Source: Clostridia bacterium (GTDB taxonomy: Bacteria > Bacillota > Clostridia > Christensenellales > CAG-314). From it: a stretch of DNA of 64,000 bases. Shown here in pieces: positions 8,741 to 16,178 of this stretch. The stretch is from contig CAAGHL010000042.1 of assembly GCA_900769665.1 (NCBI GenBank), forward strand, positions 1 through 64,000. The letters run 5' to 3'. Position 1 is the stretch's first letter. The number at the start of each line of letters is the position of its first letter. The translations under genes were made by a program, and so were the position numbers. Below the pieces are notes generated by a model. That model saw only the letters and a program-made list of their open reading frames with translations, was not told where the DNA came from and did no database searches.

Positions 8741-9880
8741 TTAGTTAATATAGTTTATTTCGTCCGTGTGGACGGATTCTCTTACAAGAGTAAGTTTGCC
8801 GCCGCGCTTGAAGTAAACGTTTGGTAGGTCACGGCTCAAAAATAGGTAAATACCCTCGGTGACGGAGTATGCGCCCACCTTGTCGAAGCGAATAATATCG
8901 CCGACTTGCGGACAAGCAAGGGGCAAATTGCGCACGAGTACGTCCGCCGTGGTACACAGCGAACCGCACACCGTCCACCTGTCGGTTTCTGCTGCTGCAT
9001 TGTTGCCGTAATGCTCGAAGTACGGCACCTTCATTGCCATGGTTTGCCCATAGTAATTGAGATGGTTTATGCCGCCGTCGACAATGACGTAGTTGACCCC
9101 GTCGGTGCGCTTGGCGTCGACGATTTGCGTGTAGTAGCTACCGCAGTCGGCAGTGAGAAACCGTCCGAACTCCAACGTAATTTGCTTGCCGTCAAAAACC
9201 TTCAACGCCTCGGCAAGGGTGCGCATTTCGCCGTCCTCGTCCACGTGTTCGGCGGGGAAGTACCCCACTTTCAATCCCGAGCCGTACTCGATCCGCCCGA
9301 CAGCCAAGCCGTCCGCTTCCAACCGTTGTACAAATTCGGCAAGTTTTTGCGTTTCCTTCGACAACTTGTCCTCACGCTTTTGTGTACCCGAGTAGTACTG
9401 CAAGCCGACGATATTTAACGCCGAATTTTGCATACGTTGCATGATTTTCGTTACCGTTTCTTCGTCCATGCCGAATTGATTGCCTGCAGACAAACGTAGC
9501 AACACACGCAAAGTCAACCCGTATTTAACCGCCAAATCGCACAGCAACTCGGCTTGCAAAGGCGACTCCGCCGTGTACATAGTGCGACAGCCGCAAATAC
9601 CTACAATGCGCTCGATGTCGTCGGGATTTTTGTATACGCCGCTAAGCACGATTTTTTCGGGAGCAATGCCGACTCGCTCGCAAATGCGAAATTCCCCCGG
9701 GGAGCACACCTCGAAGCAGTCGACAACGTCCTTCAACACGCCCACGAGAAAAGGATTAGCCTTGATTGCAAAGCAAACGGCAACGCTTTTGCCGAAAAAC
9801 TCCTTTACTTTGCGCACACGCTCGACAAGCACTTCCTCGTCGAAAACATAAGCAGGGGTTGCGATATCCGATATGTTCAT
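8741..9880 (-). CDS. PLP-dependent decarboxylase, LysA/ornithine-decarboxylase fold (type III)
   Basis: A 379-aa enzyme of the alanine-racemase-like barrel decarboxylases. The PLP lysine is Lys40 in AIKANP; a glycine-rich phosphate-binding region and a C-terminal catalytic Cys in GSLCTTAD followed by GAYS are also visible. The motif that in diaminopimelate decarboxylase reads GLHxHIGSQ is GLQYYSGTQ here, and the C-terminal tail lacks the usual YNxRPRP. It is therefore probably not lysine biosynthetic LysA. Similar decarboxylases act on carrier-bound amino acids (BtrK in butirosin synthesis) or sit beside an acyl-CoA ligase in exosortase loci. The start overlaps the ligase stop in ATGA, with AAGGAG upstream, so translation is coupled. 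It lies between ligase and carrier. The role, decarboxylating the activated amino acid, is inferred. Confidence 0.85.
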   Translation of the reverse strand: MNISDIATPAYVFDEEVLVERVRKVKEFFGKSVAVCFAIKANPFLVGVLKDVVDCFEVCSPGEFRICERVGIAPEKIVLSGVYKNPDDIERIVGICGCRTMYTAESPLQAELLCDLAVKYGLTLRVLLRLSAGNQFGMDEETVTKIMQRMQNSALNIVGLQYYSGTQKREDKLSKETQKLAEFVQRLEADGLAVGRIEYGSGLKVGYFPAEHVDEDGEMRTLAEALKVFDGKQITLEFGRFLTADCGSYYTQIVDAKRTDGVNYVIVDGGINHLNYYGQTMAMKVPYFEHYGNNAAAETDRWTVCGSLCTTADVLVRNLPLACPQVGDIIRFDKVGAYSVTEGIYLFLSRDLPNVYFKRGGKLTLVRESVHTDEINYIN

Positions 9881-11418
9881 TTCAAGTACAACTCCTTTAC
9901 CCGTTTGCGGTCGATTTTGCCGTTTTCGTTTAGCGGAAATGCGTCGATATGCTCGAAGTGATTGGGTATCATGTAGGCAGGCAACGCCTTGCGCAACTCC
10001 GCCACCACTTGCGCCGATTCGCCACCGCCTTGGTAAATGCCGATTATCTTTTCCTTGTCGGCGTTGTAGATACACACGGCTCGGTCCACGCCGTCGATCG
10101 CAGTAAGCGCGGTTTCGATTTCCGCAAGTTCGATACGGTGTCCCATATGCTTGATTTGAAAGTCCTTGCGCCCGACAAAGCACAAGTTGCCGTCATTGTC
10201 GTAGTAGCCGAGGTCGCCCGTCTTGTAAATAACTTCGTTGTAACTGCTGTTGAGCGGATTTTGCACAAATGCTTTTGCCGTTTCCAACCGATTGTTGTAA
10301 TATCCAAGCGACAACGCCGTACCGCTTACGCAGATTTCGCCGACGGTATCGTGTGCAGACACGCCTTCGCCGTTGTCATTTAGCAAAAACACCTTTTCGT
10401 TGGGAAATGGCGTACCAACGGGCAACACATCCTTGTCGAACACGCCTTGCGGCACTACGTAGTAGGTACAATTGCAAGTGATTTCCGTCGGTCCGTATAG
10501 GTTGACAAACAACGTTTCGGGCAAAGCCTTTTGCCAAATTTTGAGGTGTTTTATCGGCATGGCTTCGCCGCTAAACAGCACACGTTTGATGTCGTGCGGC
10601 GTTTTGTAGGAAAATCCGCGGTAAGTGGAAATGATACACAATGCCGAAACCGCCCAAATAAGAGTAGTCACCTTGCGTTCCACCAAAAAATCCATCAACG
10701 GCATAGGGAAAGAGAAACACTTTTTGGGGACAATTTGCATTGTTGCGCCCACTGCGACGGTGGAATAGATGTCCTTGACGGAAACATCGAAGTCAAACGG
10801 CGCTTGGTTGCCGATAACGTCCGTTTCGTCGATACCGAACAGCCCGACAAACTCGCCTATAAAATCAATCACCGACCTATGCGACACGGCAATGCCCTTC
10901 GGAGTGCCGGTCGAGCCGCTGGTAAACATGACGTACAACGGGTCGACGTCGATGTGACCACCGCGTATTTTGTCTAGCGTTTCGCAGTCCGTTTCGGTTG
11001 CTAACGCCTCGTCGTAAAACAAGATATTTGCGTTACTTCCGCAGTTGCCGTTTTGTTCGCCTTCGTCGGAAAGCATATTTTCATAACCGCGCTCCGCCAA
11101 CACCAACGGGTTGCCGAGAGTTACGAGTATTTGCTTCTTTCTGTATACGGGGTGAGCCGGATTTAGCGGCACGTAAAAACATCCTGCATACACGCAAGCA
11201 AAAAACGCAGTGACGGTTTGCGCTGTCTTGCCGCCAAGCACTGCCACAGGCGAACGGGGCGATACGCGTGCGGCAATTGCCGTTGCCATACGTTTGGCGT
11301 TACACACCAATTCGGCGTAGGTTACGGCGCCTTCCTCGTCGGCAAAGGCAATTTTGTCGGGCAAGCGGCTTGCGCTATGTTCCAAAAAATCCAATACGTT
11401 GTTAATTCTTTTAATCAT
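9877..11418 (-). CDS. Amino-acid adenylation enzyme (DltA-like, AMP-forming)
   Basis: A 513-aa enzyme of the ANL superfamily that would adenylate an amino acid with ATP and load it on the carrier protein. Core motifs are in order: A3 YVMFTSGSTGTPKG (about 162-175), the A4 region NQAPFDFDVSVKD (about 204-216), A5 YGPTE (near 310), A7/A8 YKTGDLGYYDNDG then GRKDFQIKHMGHRIEL, and A10 NGKIDRKR at the C terminus. The FDFDVS aspartate sits where adenylation domains hold the substrate amino group, so an amino acid substrate is likely. Length and order fit DltA. The ATG at 11418 aligns with DltA-type starts. A GTG at 11439 overlaps the upstream stop as GTGA and is the alternative; neither has a strong ribosome binding site. 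Confidence 0.88.
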   Translation of the reverse strand: MIKRINNVLDFLEHSASRLPDKIAFADEEGAVTYAELVCNAKRMATAIAARVSPRSPVAVLGGKTAQTVTAFFACVYAGCFYVPLNPAHPVYRKKQILVTLGNPLVLAERGYENMLSDEGEQNGNCGSNANILFYDEALATETDCETLDKIRGGHIDVDPLYVMFTSGSTGTPKGIAVSHRSVIDFIGEFVGLFGIDETDVIGNQAPFDFDVSVKDIYSTVAVGATMQIVPKKCFSFPMPLMDFLVERKVTTLIWAVSALCIISTYRGFSYKTPHDIKRVLFSGEAMPIKHLKIWQKALPETLFVNLYGPTEITCNCTYYVVPQGVFDKDVLPVGTPFPNEKVFLLNDNGEGVSAHDTVGEICVSGTALSLGYYNNRLETAKAFVQNPLNSSYNEVIYKTGDLGYYDNDGNLCFVGRKDFQIKHMGHRIELAEIETALTAIDGVDRAVCIYNADKEKIIGIYQGGGESAQVVAELRKALPAYMIPNHFEHIDAFPLNENGKIDRKRVKELYLK

Positions 11419-11435
11419 TTTACTCAATTTGTCGC

Positions 11436-12392
11436 TCACAACGACTTAGCTATGTACTTGTTGTATTTGTCGAGGTCGTCTTGCCAAAATGCGTATTTCT
11501 CGTCGCCGCGACGGTCGGACAAGTTGTAGTGCTCTTTGATGTATTCGCCGAAAAACGCCGACAACTTCTTTGCGCCGTAGTAGTTCAAATGGTCGCCCGA
11601 GTCGCAAGTGTCGTTTTTCCAATCGAAGTCGAAGTCGGCAAGACGTTGGTTGCAATCCATAAATTCGACGTCGTGTTGTTCGGCAAAAGCCTTGACGGCG
11701 TTGTACTTTTCGTAGTCCCAACGAATTTTGGACGGCACTTCCACCAACATCAACGGGATGTTCTTTTCCTTGCAAAGAGCACAGATTTTTTCAAGACTCT
11801 TAACGTGGCGTTTGCCCATTTCGTACACCACGTCCGTAGCGACAAGTTCCTTTGTGCCCTTGTAAGCCTTCTTCTTTTTTGTAAACTTATATCCCTTGGT
11901 GTAGCTGCGCTCGCGGTAGTTTTCCCCGGGGAGCCAATCCTTCCAAGAGGCGTGATTTCTGATGATGGGGATAAGGTTTTCCACTGCGTTTTTAGCGTAA
12001 TTTTCGCCTATCTTGCCGCCCTTGTCGTAAAACATTTGGTCCGTTTCAAACACGACGAGTTTGGGCGATTGTCGTTCCAAAACTTGTTCGAGGAAATCAA
12101 GCGACTCCCACGGCATAAGCGTCGCCTTACTGCAAGCGTAGGACGTGATGCCGTACTCGGCGTACATTTCCATTGGGGACAGTCCGCGGTACACGCCGCT
12201 GTGACCGAGTATGATTACGTCCAAGGTGTCGTTCGGTTCGTCAAAAACTCGATTTGCCTCGTACGAGCGTTTGTCGGTGTAGTCCATCGGGTTTTTAGGG
12301 CGCACAAACACGCACAACAACGTCACGACAAACACCGTCAACAGCATAAATCCCACAAATTTAATGATGTTGTTTCTTGTAGAATGTTCCAT
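11436..12392 (-). CDS. Membrane-anchored SGNH-family protein (DltD/AlgJ-like)
   Basis: A 318-aa protein. One N-terminal membrane helix (about 10-31) is followed by an extracytoplasmic SGNH-hydrolase-like domain: the serine motif is GHSGVYRG (Ser65) and the acid/histidine motif is DSGDHLNYYGA near residue 262. Such proteins pair with MBOAT acyltransferases (DltD with DltB, AlgJ/X with AlgI) and help move acyl groups onto a surface polymer. The gene lies 18 bases after the MBOAT gene, with TAAGG upstream of the ATG. Its position is equivalent to DltD, but sequence identity to DltD proper cannot be judged by eye. Confidence 0.85.
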   Translation of the reverse strand: MEHSTRNNIIKFVGFMLLTVFVVTLLCVFVRPKNPMDYTDKRSYEANRVFDEPNDTLDVIILGHSGVYRGLSPMEMYAEYGITSYACSKATLMPWESLDFLEQVLERQSPKLVVFETDQMFYDKGGKIGENYAKNAVENLIPIIRNHASWKDWLPGENYRERSYTKGYKFTKKKKAYKGTKELVATDVVYEMGKRHVKSLEKICALCKEKNIPLMLVEVPSKIRWDYEKYNAVKAFAEQHDVEFMDCNQRLADFDFDWKNDTCDSGDHLNYYGAKKLSAFFGEYIKEHYNLSDRRGDEKYAFWQDDLDKYNKYIAKSL

Positions 12393-12410
12393 AATATGCC
12401 TTACTTTGCA

Positions 12411-13940
12411 TTAGAAATTTCCGTAAATAAATGGCAACAGCGAATACATACCGCCGTATGCGCCGAAGAGAATAATTGCCACAATCACCGACATGTACGC
12501 CGTCCAACGTAGTGGAAGTTTGGTCGCGGCGAGGCTTTCGCGGATGTCGACGCCCTTTTCCTTGATGAAGTCGACGACAAAGATAATCACTATGCCTACT
12601 ATTGCAACGATAAACTCCTTGTAGTCCAACCCGAGCGAGAATATCGAACCGCTCCACGGCTTGAACACCGAAGTCAGCGTTATCCAAGCGTTTGGTAGCG
12701 ACGTTGCGCCGAAGATCGTTTCCCCGATAAAGATAATTAGCAACGTGCGGATGTGCCGCAACACGTTAAGAACCTTGCCGTCGGGGTTGATTTTCCAAGC
12801 GACGTACATCTTTTTGAACAGCGGCTCGCAAATCATACCGAGGGAGATAATGACAAAATAGTACATGCCGTACACGATGTAATTCCACTGCGCGCCGTGC
12901 CACAAACCGTTGCACAGCCACACGAAGAACAAAGCAATCAACGTCGGCAAGATTTTTGTAAAGTGGTTTTTGTGTTTTTTCTTCAACTTTCCGCAAAACT
13001 TCATCAGCTTTGGCGAAAGCGCAACGGAGTAAAACACATATTCTTTCAGCCACACGCCGAGGGAAATGTGCCAACGTTGCCAAAACTCTTGCGCACTCTT
13101 GGCGAAGAACGGTTGACGGAAGTTTTCGGGGAGCTTGACGCCGAACATCTGCGCACTGCCGATTGCCACGTCGATAAAGCCCGAGAAATCGGCGTACAGT
13201 TGCAAGGTGTAAAACAATATCAGTAGCAAGCTTGCAACGCCGGCGTAGTCGGCAGGTTTGTCGGAAACGGTCTTGACAAGCAAGTACAATCTGTCCGCCA
13301 CCACCATTTTTTTGAACAATCCCCACAGCACACGTTGCGCGCCGAAGGCAACCTGCTTGTAGTCGAACTTGTGTCCTTCGTACAATTGCTCCGCCGTTTG
13401 GTCGTATTTGGCAATGGGACCCTCCAATATTTGCGGAAAGAAACACAGAAACAGCGCAACCTTGAAAAAGTTTTTCTCCGCGGGCAACTTTTTGCGGTAG
13501 ACGTCCACAAGGTAACCGATGGCTTGCAAAGTGTAGAAGGATATGCCTAGCGGCAACACCAATTTGATCGAGGGTACTTGTGCATTCCAGCCGAATTTGC
13601 CAAACAACGTATTAAGCAAATTGGCAACGGGCGTGTAAAACTTCAAAAACACAATGATAGCCAAGTTGAATACGACCACCAACACCATTGCAGTTTTGTT
13701 GCGTTTTTTGATTACGTCGGGTTCGACTTCGGAGTCGTTTTGCTTTTGTATGTACTTGGCGCACAGCCACACGCTAAGCGACGTAACAATGACAAACGGC
13801 GTAAGATACGTACTGATAACGGAGTAAAAAATAATGCTTGCCACCAACAGTACTATCCACCTATGTTTGGGCGGTATAAGATAGTACAACACCGTTGCAC
13901 ATGCAAGCACTATGAAAAATGTCAACATCATTTGATTCAT
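12411..13940 (-). CDS. MBOAT-family membrane O-acyltransferase (DltB/AlgI-like)
   Basis: A 509-aa polytopic membrane protein with about ten hydrophobic helices. MBOAT hallmarks include FFPQILEGPIAKYDQ, the YADFSGFIDVAIGSAQMFG region, QEFWQRWHISLGVWLKEY, and the catalytic histidine in NGLWHGAQWNY (near residue 348). It would transfer an acyl or aminoacyl group from the carrier protein to a polymer outside the membrane. It is the first gene of the five-gene operon, with AGAGGAA upstream of the ATG at a longish distance. A second in-frame ATG four codons in (13931) is possible. A promoter and structured leader precede it (13957-14251). Confidence 0.92.
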   Translation of the reverse strand: MNQMMLTFFIVLACATVLYYLIPPKHRWIVLLVASIIFYSVISTYLTPFVIVTSLSVWLCAKYIQKQNDSEVEPDVIKKRNKTAMVLVVVFNLAIIVFLKFYTPVANLLNTLFGKFGWNAQVPSIKLVLPLGISFYTLQAIGYLVDVYRKKLPAEKNFFKVALFLCFFPQILEGPIAKYDQTAEQLYEGHKFDYKQVAFGAQRVLWGLFKKMVVADRLYLLVKTVSDKPADYAGVASLLLILFYTLQLYADFSGFIDVAIGSAQMFGVKLPENFRQPFFAKSAQEFWQRWHISLGVWLKEYVFYSVALSPKLMKFCGKLKKKHKNHFTKILPTLIALFFVWLCNGLWHGAQWNYIVYGMYYFVIISLGMICEPLFKKMYVAWKINPDGKVLNVLRHIRTLLIIFIGETIFGATSLPNAWITLTSVFKPWSGSIFSLGLDYKEFIVAIVGIVIIFVVDFIKEKGVDIRESLAATKLPLRWTAYMSVIVAIILFGAYGGMYSLLPFIYGNF

Positions 13941-13956
13941 GCAAACAACATTCCTC

Positions 13957-14216
13957 TTGTATTTAAGATTCTTCTACCCATGGTTGTCAGCGTTGGCTAA
14001 GATCTACGAAAAGCCGCAAAGGCAAAAGCGCACTTCGAGTTGTCGACTACCGTCAAGCAACGTTATGTCTTAGTAAAAGCCAATATCCACTGTACGGGCA
14101 GGCTATTGCCAAAACCCAAAGTAAACAAAACCGCCGCAAAGGGCGGAATATAATTTGTATTTTCTCCATGTATCCGACATCGAAGTGTATGCGACGACAA
14201 CACTGCTCGTGTCGGT
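13957..14216 (-). promoter_or_regulatory. Structured leader with internal terminator, upstream of the dlt-like operon
   Basis: The minus-strand transcript starting near 14216 would carry three parts. First is a 5' hairpin domain: CCGACA/TGTCGG at 14174-14179 and 14210-14215, with an alternative inner stem 14195-14214. Second is an intrinsic terminator, CCGCC/GGCGG at 14131-14146 followed by TTTTGTTT. Third is a further folded region with a TTGGC..TAAGA helix (13993-14002 with 14068-14083) enclosing a GTTG..CAAC hairpin (14039-14061). A terminator between promoter and first gene is the layout of transcription attenuation. No known riboswitch class was recognised. Confidence 0.5.
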
Positions 14217-14222
14217 CTTGTG

Positions 14223-14251
14223 ATTATACCCCATTTGCAACCTTTTGTAAA
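14223..14251 (-). promoter_or_regulatory. Promoter of the dlt-like operon
   Basis: Minus strand: -35 TTTACA (14246-14251), 17-base spacer, -10 TATAAT (14223-14228). The spacer is very like that of the sigma-factor promoter at 15934-15962, so the two units may be co-regulated. Confidence 0.75.
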
Positions 14252-14365
14252 GCAAAGGCGACAGTAACGACAATTATATTATTTTTATATGCTTATTACA
14301 ACTTTATTTCGTACGTTGTGCGTGTAGTGCGGAGTACGCTTGTCGTAAAAGTTTGACGACGTCGC

Positions 14366-15136
14366 CTATCGCTTTGGGGCAACCGCAACCGCGCCGTTTT
14401 TGTCGGACTGTTGTAGGCTGTCCACAATGTAGGTCAACACGCCGTCGGCAACGGCTTTGTCGTGGGTATCGACGTGCAAATTGTAGCCGAAATCGTTGTA
14501 GCCGAAGTAGTACATACCGTCGTTTTTGCGAGCGTTGCAGTACACCTTTACGCCGTCGATGTCCTTTACGTCGGGCAAACGCTTGTACTCGTCCAACGCC
14601 GTCCAATACATGCCGCCAACCTCAACGTGCAATGTTACGTCCACATTGTCCGCAGTTTGAAACTTGACGTAGTACACGGCAACGTCACGCTTGCAGTAGG
14701 TGTTGACGTTCTCCGTCAGCGTGTACGTCTTGTACTCCTTCACCGACGATTTGTCCACAAACACAAGGAAGGGCTCGTCGGCAAAGTTAGACGACTCTTC
14801 GGCAAGTTGTTGCGACGACAACGGTGCCATACCCGTGACCAAGTCGGGACTATCCGACCTACGCAACGCAAAGTAGCACACCAGCGCCACCGCCACGACG
14901 AGCAACACAGCCGCAAACGCCAAAAGTGCCGCTTGTCTAGCTTTAATGCCGTTACCGCCTTGCGAGCCGCCGTTTGCCGTCACCGTGACGGGTACTTCCG
15001 CCGTTTGCGCCGCACGTTGCGCCGCCATATATTGCTTGGCTTTGTTTGTTACGCTTTCCGACGGGATTTGTCCGTCCTCGACGTACTCGCTAAACAACTC
15101 GTCAAGCCGATTGTCTTTTTTGTTTTGATCGTTCAT
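14366..15136 (-). CDS. Single-pass membrane protein, probable anti-sigma factor
   Basis: A 256-aa protein with a charged, cytoplasm-like N terminus (about 1-65, starting MNDQNKKDNRLDELFSEY), one membrane helix (about 68-88) and an extracytoplasmic C-terminal domain. The gene follows the ECF sigma factor by 165 bases on the same strand, the usual place for a cognate membrane anti-sigma factor, and the topology fits. The N-terminal part lacks a clear zinc-binding HxxxCxxC anti-sigma motif, so the assignment rests on position and topology. The start at 15136 has AGAGGT before it. A 9-base inverted repeat (15187-15217) lies between the two genes. Confidence 0.65.
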   Translation of the reverse strand: MNDQNKKDNRLDELFSEYVEDGQIPSESVTNKAKQYMAAQRAAQTAEVPVTVTANGGSQGGNGIKARQAALLAFAAVLLVVAVALVCYFALRRSDSPDLVTGMAPLSSQQLAEESSNFADEPFLVFVDKSSVKEYKTYTLTENVNTYCKRDVAVYYVKFQTADNVDVTLHVEVGGMYWTALDEYKRLPDVKDIDGVKVYCNARKNDGMYYFGYNDFGYNLHVDTHDKAVADGVLTYIVDSLQQSDKNGAVAVAPKR

Positions 15137-15186
15137 TACGATACCTCTCACTTGTAAAACAACGCACACGTCCCGTTTGTCCACGG

Positions 15187-15217
15187 TTTGCACAAATTTT
15201 TGTGTACGTTGTGCAAA
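15187..15217 (-). promoter_or_regulatory. Hairpin between sigma and anti-sigma genes
   Basis: Perfect 9-base inverted repeat TTTGCACAA / TTGTGCAAA with a 13-base loop in the 165-base gap. There is no T-run, so termination is unlikely; it may tune the ratio of the two proteins. Confidence 0.4.
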
Positions 15218-15301
15218 ATTTGCGTTTTGCGTCACCCAACACCGCCCAACTTAGACGACTAAGGTACACTCAATTTGGTTTCGGTTTTGCGTAAAACCTA
15301 A

Positions 15302-15835
15302 TTACAGCAAACTTTTCATATATTCTTCCGCCTTGGCGATTTCCTTGGCGACGTAGGACTTGGACTTGCCAACTTCCTTGGCAATCTCACGCACGGTCAT
15401 GTCCAAAAAGTACTTCATGTACACCATTTGCTTGACAATGGGCGGCGCAAGGGAGTTCATCAACTTTTCCACAAGCAGTTGCGTGGTGGTCTTTTCCTCC
15501 ATATCCGTACCGTCGGACAGGAAGAAAAACTCGTCGATATCCTCTTTGGGGCGGTTTTGCGACGACTTGACGCTGTTTAGCGCAGTGTTGCGCACAATCT
15601 TGCAAACCCAAGCGTAGGCGTTTGTACCCGTCTTGTACTTTGCGGCGTTTTGCACTATCTTCAGGAAGCTATCCTGCACAATGTCTTCCGCCCAAGCCGC
15701 GTCATGCACCACGCCGCGCGCCACGGCAAACATTACCTTACCCATACAAGAGTAAAGTATGTCCACGCCGATGTCCTTGCCTTCCTTGATTTGGCAAAGC
15801 GCGTATTCGGTTTTGTCGTACAGTTGCTTGTCCAA
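15302..15835 (-). CDS. ECF-type RNA polymerase sigma factor
   Basis: A 177-aa protein if it starts at the TTG at 15835. Region 2 is recognisable around AEDIVQDSFLKIVQNAAKY (core binding and -10 recognition), and a C-terminal region 4 helix-turn-helix around MTVREIAKEVGKSKSYVAKEI contacts the -35 box. The TTG start is chosen because GGAGAGG lies at a good distance upstream. The upstream part of the open frame (to an ATG at 15904 or TTG at 15919) has no ribosome binding site, and its DNA forms a long inverted repeat that looks like an untranslated leader. If the ATG is used, 23 extra residues rich in Cys and Arg are added. The gene is followed by a probable anti-sigma gene. Confidence 0.85.
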   Translation of the reverse strand: MDKQLYDKTEYALCQIKEGKDIGVDILYSCMGKVMFAVARGVVHDAAWAEDIVQDSFLKIVQNAAKYKTGTNAYAWVCKIVRNTALNSVKSSQNRPKEDIDEFFFLSDGTDMEEKTTTQLLVEKLMNSLAPPIVKQMVYMKYFLDMTVREIAKEVGKSKSYVAKEIAKAEEYMKSLL

Positions 15836-15849
15836 AGTGCCTCTCCGAA

Positions 15850-15924
15850 AGCGTTTGCGAGTGTTGTCGAGCCGCAAACCGCAACAACACGAATAATCGT
15901 CCATTGCACATGCACGCAAACGCT
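15850..15924 (-). promoter_or_regulatory. Folded 5' leader of the sigma-factor gene
   Basis: Two nested perfect stems: an outer 10-base pair set (15850-15859 with 15915-15924, AGCGTTTGCG/CGCAAACGCT) and an inner 7-base set (15861-15867 with 15884-15890, GTGTTGT/ACAACAC). The structure starts at the first bases of the predicted transcript and ends just before the GGAGAGG of the TTG start. Confidence 0.6.
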
Positions 15925-15933
15925 GTTTTTGAG

Positions 15934-15962
15934 ATTATACCCCCTTTGCGAAATTTTGTAAA
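15934..15962 (-). promoter_or_regulatory. Promoter of the sigma/anti-sigma genes
   Basis: Minus strand: TTTACA (15957-15962), 17 bases, TATAAT (15934-15939). A G-run sits directly upstream of -10, as in the dlt-like operon promoter. Confidence 0.75.
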
Positions 15963-16126
15963 GTCAACGCCTCGCAGTTCCCACGCACGATAAGTAAGTG
16001 GAAATTTGCGAGGCGATTTCGTGGACAAAATCGTTGCCAACGCTGTTTTACAAGTATCAAAACCTGGTTTTCCGTCCGTTGCAACAAACAAATATGTCTT
16101 AATCACCCAATCTCCAAGTAATCACT

Positions 16127-16168
16127 AGCGGGCGGAAAACCCAAAGGAGGTCGCCCACGCTACGGGCG
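16127..16168 (+). promoter_or_regulatory. Switch-like leader with a distant Shine-Dalgarno sequence
   Basis: AAAGGAGG (16143-16150) is 28 bases from the ATG of the glycosyltransferase, too far for normal use. Two hairpins compete for the same bases. One (AGCGGGCG with CGCC-CA-CGCT, 16127-16161) places the Shine-Dalgarno sequence in its loop. The other (CGCCC/GGGCG, 16152-16168) folds away 17 bases between it and the ATG, leaving about 11. This suggests control of translation by RNA folding. Confidence 0.5.
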
Positions 16169-16178
16169 CAAGATACTT

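Noticed and set aside
8741..9880. Calling the decarboxylase lysA
   Set aside because: Changed motifs and operon context argue against lysine biosynthesis, so the symbol is withheld.
13957..14150. 6S RNA, cobalamin or SAM riboswitch before the dlt-like operon
   Set aside because: Helices are present but the conserved cores of these classes are not, so it is listed only as an unnamed structured leader.
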